From Sphingopyxis macrogoltabida (GTDB taxonomy: Bacteria; Pseudomonadota; Alphaproteobacteria; Sphingomonadales; Sphingomonadaceae), in the NCBI RefSeq assembly GCF_001314325.1, contig NZ_CP009429.1, positions 248,501 through 312,500 of the forward strand: 64,000 bases of DNA. Direction: 5' to 3'. The notes below the pieces were generated by a model. The model did not search any database and was not told the origin of the DNA. It saw only the letters and a program-made list of their open reading frames with translations. The first letter of the stretch is position 1, and each line of letters opens with the position of its first letter. Below, in pieces: positions 39,021 to 46,498 of the stretch. The position numbers and the translations under genes are program-made.

Positions 39021-40394
39021 TTACGCCGCCTGCTTTGCCCGATCGGCCATTTCCTGATTGAGCATCTCGGCCAGCAGGAACGCCAGTTCGAGGCTCTGCC
39101 CCGCGTTGAGGCGGGGGTCGCAATGCGTATGATAGCGGTCGGCGAGATCCATCTGGGTCACGTCCATCGCGCCGCCGGTGCATTCGGTGACGTTCTGGCC
39201 GGTCATCTCGATATGGATGCCGCCGCCATGCGTGCCCTCGGCGCGGTGGACGGCGAAGAAGCCGCGCACTTCGGCGAGGATGCGCTCGAACGGGCGCGTC
39301 TTGTAGCCGTTGGGCGTCTTGATGACATTGCCGTGCATCGGGTCGCATGACCAGACGACCGGGTGGCCCGATTCCTTCACCGCGCGCACCAGCTTGGGCA
39401 GATGCGCCTCGATCTTGTCGTGACCGTAACGCGTGATCAGCGTCATGCGTCCGGCTACATGGTTCGGATTGAGCGTGTCGAGCAGGCGCAGCAGCACATC
39501 GGCTTCGAGGCTGGGGCCGCACTTCATGCCGACCGGATTGCCGATGCCGCGCAGATATTCGATATGGGCAGAGCCTTCGAAGCGGGTGCGGTCGCCGACC
39601 CAGAGCATGTGGCCCGACGTGTCGTACCAGCCGCCGGTCAGGCTGTCCTGCCGGGTCAGCGCCTGCTCATAGGGGAGCAGCAACGCCTCATGGCTCGTAT
39701 AGAAGCTGGTTCCCTTGATCTGCGGGACCGTCTCGGGGGTCACGCCGCAGGCTTCCATGAAGGCAAGCGCTTCGGAAATCCGCGCTGCGGTTTCCTGATA
39801 TTTCTTCGCCCACGGGCTGCGGTCCATGAAGTCGTGCGTCCAGGCGTTGACCTGATGCAGGTTGGCATAGCCGCCGTTCGCGAAGGCGCGCAGCAGGTTC
39901 AGCGTCGCCGCCGACTGGTTATAGGCCTTGACCATGCGCTGCGGGTCGGGCTCGCGACCTTCGGCCTCGAAGGCGATATCGTTGATGATGTCGCCGCGAT
40001 AGCTCGGCAGCGAAACACCATCGACATCTTCCATGTCGGCAGAGCGCGGCTTGGCGAACTGGCCCGCCATGCGGCCGAGCTTCACCACGGGCATCTTCGA
40101 CGCAAAAGTCAGCACGACCGCCATCTGGAGCAGGACGCGGAAGGTGTCGCGGATATTGTTCGGATGGAATTCGGCGAAGCTTTCGGCGCAGTCACCGCCC
40201 TGCAGCAGGAAGGCCTTGCCCTCGGCGACGCGGCCGAGTTCGGTCGTCAGGTCGCGCGCCTCGCCGGCGAAGACGAGCGGCGGATAGCCCGCAAGCTCGC
40301 GCTCGGCGGCCGCCAGCGCGGCGTCATCGGAGTAGGTCGGAAGCTGGCGGGCTTCGTGCGAGCGCCAGCTATGCGGCTGCCATGGTTGCGTCAT
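39021..40394 (-). CDS. 3-deoxy-7-phosphoheptulonate synthase, class II
   Basis: A 457-residue class II (plant/Mycobacterium-type) DAHP synthase, first step of the shikimate pathway: phosphoenolpyruvate plus erythrose 4-phosphate. The opening [20 protein letters not shown] is diagnostic; [12 protein letters not shown] (~74, metal-binding Cys), [20 protein letters not shown] (~252), [24 protein letters not shown] (~345) and [18 protein letters not shown] (~385) hold the active-site Arg, His and Glu. ATG at 40394 chosen ([10 protein letters not shown]). Many bacteria use the class I AroG fold instead. Confidence 0.94.
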   Translation of the reverse strand: MTQPWQPHSWRSHEARQLPTYSDDAALAAAERELAGYPPLVFAGEARDLTTELGRVAEGKAFLLQGGDCAESFAEFHPNNIRDTFRVLLQMAVVLTFASKMPVVKLGRMAGQFAKPRSADMEDVDGVSLPSYRGDIINDIAFEAEGREPDPQRMVKAYNQSAATLNLLRAFANGGYANLHQVNAWTHDFMDRSPWAKKYQETAARISEALAFMEACGVTPETVPQIKGTSFYTSHEALLLPYEQALTRQDSLTGGWYDTSGHMLWVGDRTRFEGSAHIEYLRGIGNPVGMKCGPSLEADVLLRLLDTLNPNHVAGRMTLITRYGHDKIEAHLPKLVRAVKESGHPVVWSCDPMHGNVIKTPNGYKTRPFERILAEVRGFFAVHRAEGTHGGGIHIEMTGQNVTECTGGAMDVTQMDLADRYHTHCDPRLNAGQSLELAFLLAEMLNQEMADRAKQAA

Positions 40395-40657
40395 CGTCCC
40401 TAAATCTTCTGTGTTTCCGAGCGCCAAAAATCGACTCGCGCGCCGCCATGGCGCGAATGCACCTTGGAAGCAAGGAACCGGAAATTAGCATCGCGGTGCG
40501 ATTTGCGCACCCCCTGCTTTTCTTCACCTGCGAAAACTGGTAGTTTGCGATGCTTCGGGAGGGTGTAGCCGGGAGCGCGCCCAAGGCGTTTGGTAATCGG
40601 TAACGTTATATACCTAAGTGTCCCAGCTGCGGGACCGCGACGCGAAACGACTTGGTT

Positions 40658-41335
40658 ATGGCGAATTTCAATCCGGCTCTGTTCGGTTATGGGGCGTTGC
40701 TGCTGCTGCTTGCGGCCTCTTTTGTCGCACGCCTCGATCATTTTCGCCTCGGGTTGGCGGTCGCGGCCCTGCTTGCGATGCCGGTTGCCGTCTTCAGCCC
40801 CGGGGGCATGGGTTATGCGGCGTTTTTGCTGGTGATCCTGATCGTCAATCTCGGCATGGCGGCGCGTGTCTGGCTTAGCGATGCCGCGATCCGCTTCTCG
40901 ACCGAGGAGCAGTCGCTCCGCCGCCAGCATTTCGAGGGATTGAGTCCGGCGACCGCCCGCCGCCTCATCGATCAGGGCCACTGGATTTCGGCACGCCGCG
41001 GCGAAGTCCTGATCCGCGAGAACCAGGCGGCGCCGAGCCTGTTCTATCTCGCCGAGGGCGAGGCGCTGATCCAGCGCGACGGGATCGAGGTCGGCACCGT
41101 CTCCGGGGGGACCTTGATCGGCGAAGCGACGGTGCTCGACGGTGCCCATGCGACGGGCACGGTATCGCTCGCGACCAATTCGCGGCTGTGGTTCGTGCCT
41201 GCGGCGGCGCTGCGCGCCTTCCTCGCCGCCAATCCCGATATCGCCGGTGCCCTTCACGAAGGCTTTGCGCGCGCGCTGCGCGGCAAGCTCGCGAATGCGA
41301 ATGCTCGCATTGCCGACATGCCGCCGCTATCCTGA
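40658..41335 (+). CDS. Popeye-domain-like (POPDC) cNMP-binding membrane protein
   Basis: A 225-residue protein with three N-terminal membrane helices (residues ~8-70), then a cyclic-nucleotide-binding-like beta-barrel: FEGLSPATARRLIDQGHW, RGEVLIRENQAAPSLFYLAEGEALIQRDG, GGTLIGEATVLDG. Three helices followed directly by a cNMP-like barrel is the Popeye layout known from animal cAMP effectors and rare bacterial relatives; a generic Crp-like membrane protein is the alternative. ATG at 40658 (TTG 40652 upstream). Four bases separate it from the disrupted yffB-like gene, so they formed one operon before the element inserted. Confidence 0.75.
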   Translation: MANFNPALFGYGALLLLLAASFVARLDHFRLGLAVAALLAMPVAVFSPGGMGYAAFLLVILIVNLGMAARVWLSDAAIRFSTEEQSLRRQHFEGLSPATARRLIDQGHWISARRGEVLIRENQAAPSLFYLAEGEALIQRDGIEVGTVSGGTLIGEATVLDGAHATGTVSLATNSRLWFVPAAALRAFLAANPDIAGALHEGFARALRGKLANANARIADMPPLS

Positions 41336-41339
41336 GGGG

Positions 41340-41393
41340 ATGACGCTGATTCTCTATGGTATCCCGAACTGCGAGTTCATTGCAACACTGTAG
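41340..41393 (+). pseudogene. 5' fragment of disrupted YffB/ArsC-like gene
   Basis: MTLILYGIPNC is the start of a host thioredoxin-fold YffB/ArsC/Spx-like protein, with its active-site Cys at residue 11. At 41373 the sequence passes into the serine-recombinase element and the frame ends after six foreign codons (EFIATL, TAG 41391). The rest of the gene is at 46474-46789, 5.1 kb downstream. Joined through the shared GA, the two parts give an intact 116-residue protein (PNCDTVKKARRWLDERG). GAGGGG precedes the ATG, four bases after the Popeye-like gene. Confidence 0.9.
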
Positions 41394-41398
41394 ACAAA
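41348..41398. other. attL of the serine-recombinase element
   Basis: Host half ATCCCGAACTGC, core GA (41373-41374), element half GTTCATTGCAACACTGTAGACA. The element half pairs by dyad symmetry with the element half of attR (shared CAATGAA near the core and TGTCTACA at the outer end), as expected of a serine-integrase attP. Confidence 0.8.
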
Positions 41399-41450
41399 AT
41401 TTTCTACGATATAACCCGCTGATTTTAATTTGAAATTTGAAGGTATAAAA

Positions 41451-41795
41451 ATGCCCGTCACCGTATTTGGGATACCGAACTGCGATACCGTCAAGAAAGC
41501 CCGCGCCTGGCTTGCGGAGCGCGGCGTCGATTATGCGTTTCATGATTACAAGAAGAGCGGAGTCGACGCCGACAATCTGGCGGATTGGACCCAGCGATTC
41601 GGGTGGGAGAAGGTGCTCAATCGGTCCGGCACGACCTTCAAGAAATTGCCCGACGACGTGAAAGTGGATTTGGACGCCGCGAAGGCCATAGCGATCATGA
41701 CCGAAAATCCGTCGGCCATTAAGCGTCCGATCGTGATTTATGATGGCGGCGCGTTGCTTGGTTTCAACGCGGCGGAATGGGAGAAGGCGCTATAG
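41451..41795 (+). CDS. Element-borne replacement YffB/ArsC-like protein
   Basis: A complete 114-residue thioredoxin-fold protein: FGIPNCDTVKKARAWLAERG carries the active-site Cys at ~10, and GWEKVLNRSGTTFKKLPDD matches the YffB-type substrate-loop. It is clearly homologous to the host gene that the element split (about half the residues identical by eye), but not a duplicate. AAGGTATAAAA precedes the ATG, 77 bases from the core site. Family members are arsenate-reductase-like or glutathione-dependent thiol proteins of uncertain reaction. Its placement suggests it restores the lost function. Confidence 0.88.
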   Translation: MPVTVFGIPNCDTVKKARAWLAERGVDYAFHDYKKSGVDADNLADWTQRFGWEKVLNRSGTTFKKLPDDVKVDLDAAKAIAIMTENPSAIKRPIVIYDGGALLGFNAAEWEKAL

Positions 41796-41819
41796 CGGAG
41801 CGCGCCGTATAAATACGGT

Positions 41820-42032
41820 ATGAGATTTTGCGAGTTCGCTACCACCAAACCTAAGAAGCCGAAGAAACCGAGCAAGCCGCTAACGCCTGAGCAATCGGTT
41901 GTGGCCGCCCGAAAGAGCGATGTGGATCAGGCCAAACAGGCTTTGGATCGGACGAAGGATCAGCAGAAGCGCCGCAGAGAATTCGAGAAGGCGATCAAGG
42001 CATCCTATATCTTCAAACTACAGGATCGCTGA
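41820..42032 (+). CDS. Small basic hypothetical protein, phage-like
   Basis: A 70-residue, very basic product: MRFCEFATTKPKKPKKPSKP, then PLTPEQSVVAARKSDVDQAK and a helical KRRREFEKAIKAS tail. The 'MRxxEF...KPxKPLTPEQ..R' pattern occurs in short proteins of tailed phages, but no function is known to me. It begins 24 bases after the yffB-like copy on the same strand. No strong ribosome binding site is seen; reality moderately supported by pattern and length. Confidence 0.5.
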   Translation: MRFCEFATTKPKKPKKPSKPLTPEQSVVAARKSDVDQAKQALDRTKDQQKRRREFEKAIKASYIFKLQDR

Positions 42033-42197
42033 ATGCCCCGCCGCGCCGGGCGGCAATTTTCACTTCGGGTGGGAAGGATATATGAAAACGCTCCCACGGA
42101 CATAATCTTTGAGAGCGCATCAACGGCCATCGCTAGGACGCATAAAGCACCTATGGGCTAATATGTACTGCCACACTGACGCGGTGGCAGGCGGCGT

Positions 42198-42527
42198 TTA
42201 GACTATGCGACTTTCCCAAGGGCTATTATCGCCAATCGCTGCGTCAAAAATTTTCTTGACTACAGCAGCGAGCTTCGCGTCACGCAAATTATGGGTCATT
42301 GCTAAATCGCAATAATGACCAGTAACTCTGAAAAAAGATTCTCGAGCATTTTTGATATTTTTCAGTTCTTTCTTTAATGCCTTAATTGTATTTTTTCCAC
42401 TTGGTATAAAATTAGTCCCGCATCCAATGGGTAGGTTTATGCCAATTGCTACGCCGTCCCTTCCAGTTCTTGCACAATTTTTTAAAAGCTCTGAAGTGAC
42501 AGCATTTTCAAAATCAGATGTATTCAT
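42198..42527 (-). CDS. Hypothetical protein, low-GC
   Basis: A 109-residue product starting MNTSDFENAVTSELLKNC, Lys/Asn-rich and mostly helical, with codon use (AAA, ATT, AAT) far from the host's. AAAAGGAGT lies at a good distance before the ATG. It is divergent from the broken GHKL-ATPase gene (starts 39 bases apart), so the two may have been a regulated pair within the element. No family recognised. Confidence 0.6.
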   Translation of the reverse strand: MNTSDFENAVTSELLKNCARTGRDGVAIGINLPIGCGTNFIPSGKNTIKALKKELKNIKNARESFFRVTGHYCDLAMTHNLRDAKLAAVVKKIFDAAIGDNSPWESRIV

Positions 42528-42566
42528 TCGATATACTCCTTTTATCAGCAGGCTTGATTGCGGCTG

Positions 42567-42712
42567 ATGAAAGGATTTTCGCATGGACCATCGGCTCGTA
42601 GTCAATACCCCTACGGTATGTTTATTAACGGCCTAAGATCAGGCAGTTATGTGTCGTTTTCCCGAATAAATGCCGATCTTGGCCGCGTTAATTTTTTCGG
42701 GGCCGAGCAGTT
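42567..42712 (+). pseudogene. 5' part of GHKL-ATPase gene, interrupted by IS
   Basis: An open frame from ATG 42567 reads MKGFSHGPSARSQYPYGMFI...RINADLGRVNFFGAEQF and is cut by the IS at 42713. The reading continues in register after the IS (43986: QFDTIKQAIKDAKKI), across the 5-base duplication CAGTT. This shows that the insertion split one gene whose later part encodes a GHKL-type ATPase. No other defect in this short segment. Confidence 0.7.
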
Positions 42713-42746
42713 TATGACGTGACCCCCTGGTTTCCACCAGCCGGGA

Positions 42747-43658
42747 TTAGAGCCCAGCAGCTTTGTTGCGCATGAGCGCGGTGTAAGCAATGGCCTGCGC
42801 AGCGGAGCCCGAAGGGCGTAGCTGCGCAGGCCATTGCTTATGCAGTTCGGCGGCGAACGCCGCCGGTGTCTCATATCCAAGTGCCGAGTGCGGCCGCGAC
42901 TGGTTGTAATCTTCGGCCCAGGCCGCGATCACTGTGCGGGCATGGTCGAGGTCGAGGAACAGCGTCTCGTTCAGAAGCTCATCACGCATCCGGCCATTGA
43001 AGCTCTCGACATAGCCGTTCTGCATCGGCTTGCCGGGTGCGATATAATGCCACTCGACGCCGACCTCACCGCACCATGCGAGCACCGCGTTCGATGTCAG
43101 CTCGGTCCCGTTGTCGCTGACGATCATCCCCGGCCTGCCGCGTTCCTCGATCAGATCGCTGAGCTCGCGCACGACCCGGCGCCCGGAGATCGACGTGTCG
43201 GGCACCGCGCGCAGGCACTCCCGCGTCACGTCGTCGACGATGTTGAGCACCCGGAACCGCCGGCCTGACGCCATCTGATCATGCACGAAGTCGAGGCTCC
43301 ACCGCTGGTTCGGTAGCGCCAGCACCGGTGCGGGCGCCCGAGCACCGATCGCCCGGCGCCGGTTACGTCTTCGTCGGACCATCAGTCCTTCCTCCCGATA
43401 CAGGCGCTGAGTCTTCTTCCTGTTGATCATCACGCCCTCCCGGCGCAGCAGGATATGCAGGCGTCGATAACCGAACCGGCGACGCTGCTGCGCCAGCTCG
43501 CGCAGCTTCTCCCGAACCTCGGCATCGTCACCACGCTGCGACCGGTAGCGCATGCTCTTCCGATCGGCCCCTGTGACACGGCACGCCCGCCGCTCGCTCA
43601 TCCCATGGCAAGCCTGGAGATGGGCGACCGCTTCCCGCTGAACGGCGGGCGTCACCAT
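42747..43658 (-). CDS. IS3-family transposase OrfB (DDE integrase domain)
   Basis: The OrfB frame (from ATG 43658, 303 residues) starts [20 protein letters not shown]. The rve-type catalytic triad is visible: Asp in [11 protein letters not shown], Asp in [13 protein letters not shown], Glu in [18 protein letters not shown]. It is expressed as an OrfAB fusion by -1 frameshifting at the A7 run (43658-43664 on the minus strand), which places HKKM in register with the OrfA helix region. The frame is intact, so the IS may be active. Confidence 0.88.
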   Translation of the reverse strand: MVTPAVQREAVAHLQACHGMSERRACRVTGADRKSMRYRSQRGDDAEVREKLRELAQQRRRFGYRRLHILLRREGVMINRKKTQRLYREEGLMVRRRRNRRRAIGARAPAPVLALPNQRWSLDFVHDQMASGRRFRVLNIVDDVTRECLRAVPDTSISGRRVVRELSDLIEERGRPGMIVSDNGTELTSNAVLAWCGEVGVEWHYIAPGKPMQNGYVESFNGRMRDELLNETLFLDLDHARTVIAAWAEDYNQSRPHSALGYETPAAFAAELHKQWPAQLRPSGSAAQAIAYTALMRNKAAGL

Positions 43659-43918
43659 TTTTTTGTGAGAAGATCCTTCAGCGCCGCATTGTCGAGCATC
43701 GAGTCCGCAAGCAGCCGCTTCAGCTTCGCGTTCTCGTCCTCGAGCGAGCGCAGCCGCTTCGCCTCGGACACCTCCAGGCCGCCATACTTGGCCTTCCAGT
43801 TGTAGATCGTTGCTTCCGACACCCCGTGTCGCCGCGCCAGCTCGCCGGTCTTCGCGCCCGCCTCCGCTTCCTTCAATACCCCGATGATCTGCTCTTCCGA
43901 AAACCTCAAACGCTTCAT
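43652..43918 (-). CDS. IS3-family transposase OrfA
   Basis: An 88-residue helix-turn-helix protein: [40 protein letters not shown] and a leucine-rich coiled coil ([20 protein letters not shown]). It ends LTKKW just after the A7 slippery run. OrfA alone regulates; with OrfB it forms the active transposase. The sequence fits the IS407 subgroup. Confidence 0.9.
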   Translation of the reverse strand: MKRLRFSEEQIIGVLKEAEAGAKTGELARRHGVSEATIYNWKAKYGGLEVSEAKRLRSLEDENAKLKRLLADSMLDNAALKDLLTKKW

Positions 43919-43985
43919 CTGTCCGTCCTTCCTTCAAGGCCGGACTCTAATCACTGTTGGAGGAAAATCAGGGGGTCACGTCAGT

Positions 43986-44319
43986 CAGTTCGACACCATC
44001 AAGCAGGCAATCAAGGACGCGAAGAAGATCAAGCGTATCTGGCCTTAAGCGAGTGCTTGGCCGTGAGCTTATCACCAACGATGAAGTCGCGATCTTCGAG
44101 CTGGTAAAAAACTCCTTCGACGCAGGAGCCGACAAGGTCCAACTCTACTTCGGAGAGGATTGCGTGCTCATTGCGGACAACGGAAGCGGTATGAGCTACG
44201 ACGATGTAACAGGGAAATGGCTGTTCGTCGCGTACTCGGCTAAGCGTGATGGGAATGATGACGATTTCCGGGACCGTACAGGTCACCAGGTCAAAAACGC
44301 GTTATTGTCCAGCAAATAA
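43986..44319 (+). pseudogene. 3' part of GHKL-ATPase gene, frameshifted and truncated
   Basis: After the IS the frame reads QFDTIKQAIKDAKKIKRI and stops at TAA 44046; the homologous reading resumes in another frame at ~44038 (SGLKRVLGRELITNDEVAIF). ELVKNSFDAGADKV (N-box Asn/Asp) and IADNGSGM (G1 box) mark a GHKL (Hsp90/MutL/histidine-kinase) ATP-binding fold. The protein breaks off after NDDDFRDR and ends in an unrelated TGHQVKNALLSSK at 44319. Similar ATPase N-termini occur in phage-defence and stress proteins, but no class can be named. Non-functional. Confidence 0.75.
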
Positions 44320-44614
44320 TATGACTTCGCCTTCAGCGGGCCACAAACGCAATCTCCTCGATCCCACTTCGAGTGCGAAATGACCGCGTTCTTCCAGCCC
44401 CCCATATCTTGTCGTCGCCATCGGATTAGTGGCGGCGAAAGTGGGGCGCTCAGATTGCATCAGAACGCATTTTCGACTGTGGCTCCGCTGCGACGTAGCT
44501 GCTGACCGCATTATCTCCCCAGAAAAATCAGAACGATACCTGCCTTCTTCGATCGACTGTCTGGTCGTCGGTATTACCGACATGGCTCTCAACAACGGCC
44601 AAGGAGGTGCCAAT
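44320..44614. other. Unassigned stretch inside the element
   Basis: About 295 bases between the broken ATPase and the DUF6641-like gene. A minus-strand frame (44302-44694) is open but overlaps a well-supported plus gene and is not recognised. An AAGGAGGTGCC ribosome binding site for the next gene lies at its right end. A deletion junction probably falls near 44280-44330. Confidence 0.5.
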
Positions 44615-45073
44615 ATGTCGATCCTCAAGAACCTGAAACTTGCCACCGCCGCGCGCGGCAATCCCGCTTCATCGGAATTCGGTTTCCGCGCCAAGGTGCT
44701 CGCCTATCTCGCGGAGCAGAAAGCTCTCGCCGAGGCCGAGATTGCGGGAACGCCCTTCACCGCGACCAAGAGGGTCACGCGCAAGAACGCCGAGGGCGAA
44801 GACATCCGCGTTGATGTTCCCCGCAATGTCCGCAAGGGCTGGTTCACCGACGCTGGCGGCAAGATGTTCTTCCAGATTCGCTACGGCGGCAAGCCGCTGG
44901 AATTTGCCAAGGGCATGAATGCGGTCGAGGTCGAAAATGTCGCCGACGTTCCGGTCATCATTGCGTCGATCATCGAGGCGATCAACGCGGGCGAGTTGGA
45001 CCCCCAGCTTAACGCCGCTCGCGCTTCCCGCCGTGCTAACTTTACGACCAAGCAGAAGAAGATTGCGGCATGA
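44615..45073 (+). CDS. DUF6641-like phage-associated protein
   Basis: A 152-residue protein starting MSILKNLKLATAARGNPASS, with EFGFRAKVLAYLAEQKALAEAE, VPRNVRKGWFTDAGGKMFFQIRYGGKPLEFAKGMNAVEV in the middle and a basic tail (ASRRANFTTKQKKIAA). The layout matches the phage/plasmid family I know as DUF6641; function unknown. A strong AAGGAGGTGCCAAT precedes the ATG. The stop overlaps the start of the DUF3768 gene (ATGA), so the two form a cassette. Family assignment is from memory of the pattern, not searched. Confidence 0.6.
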   Translation: MSILKNLKLATAARGNPASSEFGFRAKVLAYLAEQKALAEAEIAGTPFTATKRVTRKNAEGEDIRVDVPRNVRKGWFTDAGGKMFFQIRYGGKPLEFAKGMNAVEVENVADVPVIIASIIEAINAGELDPQLNAARASRRANFTTKQKKIAA

Positions 45074-46416
45074 CCGAACAGGCAAAGAGGCGGGCGACCA
45101 TTGCCCGCCTCAATGACCAGCTTCGTTCCACCGGCGAAGATGGCTGGACCTATTTGTCGCGCGGCGTTTCCCGGCTGCCTACCGTAATTCAGGAGGACGT
45201 GATCCGAGCGATTCGCCTGTTCTGCGATTTCACGCCGGACAATGACCCACGCGGCGAGCATGACGGCGCGGCCCTGACGGTCGGCGAACATCGTATCGCG
45301 TGGAAGATCGACTATTATACGCGCGGGCAAGCCTGCAACGGAAAGGTAGATCCCGCCGACCAATCCGCCACGCTGCGGGTGATGACGATCATGTTCGTGG
45401 AAACGATTTGATACAGCGCCTCGCTTACAGGACATCGCAATCGGCCGATCAGGTAAGGCGTTGCTGCCCTTATGCTCATAGCAGCCGGTCCCGTTGCAGA
45501 CCGCGCAGCTTAGGAGGCCACTCAGCAAATTATAGCTGCGGTTGTAATCGCGCCCGCCGCTCTTGGCTTTCGTGCTGCGGACCTCCTGCGCGCGAGCGAA
45601 TTTCTCAGCAGTAATCACCTGCGGGAAATAGTCCGCCGCGAGGCATTCGCCTTCCAGCGTGATATATTCTCCCAACACGGCCCGATTGTTCAGCAGCCGA
45701 TGGACATAGGGCATATACCAGCCGCCCGCGCCGTCCTTCTTCCTGATCGGCCAAGACGGTTCCTTGCGGTCGTTGAGGCGCTGGACGATCTTATAGATAC
45801 CAAGGCCCGCAATATAGAGGTCATATATCTCGTTGAGCACCTGTTTGCGGTGCTCGATCGCGTGGTATTTGCCGTCGCGGATGGTGAGCCATGCAGGTGC
45901 GCGTCCGGCCATCGTCGCTTTCGACCCGTTCGCGATTTCGGCGTGCCGCTTGTCCCAACTCGCCTTTGTCCGGCGGCTCTTGTTCGCGCTTTCCTCGTGG
46001 GCGAGCTGCGCTTTGATGATGACGGAGAACAACTCCATCATGTCGCCGTTATTGCCTGTCTTGTAGACAAAACCGTCATGATAGGTGGCTACATCGACAC
46101 CATGTTCGTTGAGCGCCCATATCAATTGCGCTGCGGCCTTCGCGCCCTGCCTGCTGAGGCGGTCGATATTTTCGACGATCAGCACCTTACCTTGATGCAG
46201 GCCGTTCCGGGCTTCGAGTTCGAAATCGTGAAGGGCAGCGCCTTCGAGGCGATTGGCACCGTGAAATGCGCTGCGGCCTTCGTCCGCGATTTCCTGTTCG
46301 ATCTGCCAACCCATGCGCGCGGCATATTCGCGCCCCAAGTTTTTCTGGCGATCGGGACCGTAGCCCTTGATTTGTTCCGTGGAGGAAACTCTAAGGTAAA
46401 GGATGGCGGGTTTCAT
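44881..46416 (-). CDS. Large serine recombinase, C-terminally truncated
   Basis: The integrase of the element. ILYLRVSSTEQIKGYGPDRQ carries the nucleophile Ser (~10) and NIDRLSRQGAKAAAQLIWAL the conserved resolvase DRLSR. The recombinase domain follows (KHRKQVLNEIYDLYIAGLGIYKIVQRLND, SWPIRKK...YVHRLLNNRAVLGEY) and then the zinc ribbon LLSGLLSCAVCNGTGCYEHKG (~300). Beyond about residue 335 (45410) the frame is just the antisense of the DUF3768/DUF6641 genes, lacking the second Cys pair and the coiled-coil. So the frame is open to 44881, but the true protein probably ended differently. Starts 55 bases from attR. Confidence 0.85.
   Translation of the reverse strand: MKPAILYLRVSSTEQIKGYGPDRQKNLGREYAARMGWQIEQEIADEGRSAFHGANRLEGAALHDFELEARNGLHQGKVLIVENIDRLSRQGAKAAAQLIWALNEHGVDVATYHDGFVYKTGNNGDMMELFSVIIKAQLAHEESANKSRRTKASWDKRHAEIANGSKATMAGRAPAWLTIRDGKYHAIEHRKQVLNEIYDLYIAGLGIYKIVQRLNDRKEPSWPIRKKDGAGGWYMPYVHRLLNNRAVLGEYITLEGECLAADYFPQVITAEKFARAQEVRSTKAKSGGRDYNRSYNLLSGLLSCAVCNGTGCYEHKGSNALPDRPIAMSCKRGAVSNRFHEHDRHHPQRGGLVGGIYLSVAGLPARIIVDLPRDTMFADRQGRAVMLAAWVIVRREIAEQANRSDHVLLNYGRQPGNAARQIGPAIFAGGTKLVIEAGNGRPPLCLFGHAAIFFCLVVKLARREARAALSWGSNSPALIASMIDAMMTGTSATFSTSTAFMPLANSSGLPP
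45070..45411 (+). CDS. DUF3768 family protein
   Basis: A 113-residue protein with the DUF3768 pattern: IARLNDQLRSTG, TRGVSRLP-like region, VIRAIRLFCDFTPDNDPRGEHDGAALTVGEHRIAWKIDYY and ATLRVMTIMFVE. The FxxFxxxNDPxGEHDxG...WKIDYYD core is characteristic. The family is common on alphaproteobacterial plasmids and phages and has no assigned function. Coupled by ATGA to the DUF6641-like gene; it reads antisense to the 3' extension of the recombinase frame. Confidence 0.85.
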   Translation: MTEQAKRRATIARLNDQLRSTGEDGWTYLSRGVSRLPTVIQEDVIRAIRLFCDFTPDNDPRGEHDGAALTVGEHRIAWKIDYYTRGQACNGKVDPADQSATLRVMTIMFVETI

Positions 46417-46447
46417 CCGTATGGCTTCGCAGCTAGGGGTTAGTATT

Positions 46448-46498
46448 CTGTCTACAACCTACACAATGAAGGATACGGTGAAAAAGGCGCGGCGCTGG
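46448..46498. other. attR of the serine-recombinase element
   Basis: Element half CTGTCTACAACCTACACAATGAAG, core GA (46472-46473), host half TACGGTGAAAAAGGCGCGG. The element half provides an ATG (46466-46468) in frame with the remaining yffB-like codons. Confidence 0.8.

Larger units (their letters stand above)
42713..43985. mobile_element. IS3-family insertion sequence (IS407-like)
   Basis: About 1273 bases with imperfect terminal inverted repeats: TGACGTGACCCCCTG begins at 42715 on the left and CAGGGGGTCACGTCA ends at 43983 on the right. The 5-base target duplication CAGTT is at 42708-42712 and 43986-43990. Two overlapping transposase frames (orfA, orfB) read on the minus strand with a frameshift site. 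It interrupts the GHKL-ATPase gene. The boundaries by one or two bases are inferred from the duplication. Confidence 0.85.
41373..46473. mobile_element. Serine-recombinase integrative element in the yffB-like gene
   Basis: About 5.1 kb inserted in the host yffB/arsC-like gene between duplicated GA core dinucleotides (41373-41374 and 46472-46473). The recombinase gene starts 55 bases from the right end, as usual for serine integrases. Contents left to right: replacement yffB copy, two small unknown genes, an IS3-interrupted GHKL-ATPase pseudogene, DUF6641-like and DUF3768 genes, and the recombinase. GC is visibly lower and codon use different from the flanks. Boundaries are supported because removing the element restores an open yffB-like frame. 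Confidence 0.9.

Noticed and set aside
44302..44694. 130-codon minus-strand frame in the serine-recombinase element
   Set aside because: Overlaps the start of the DUF6641-like gene with a strong ribosome binding site and matches no family I know.
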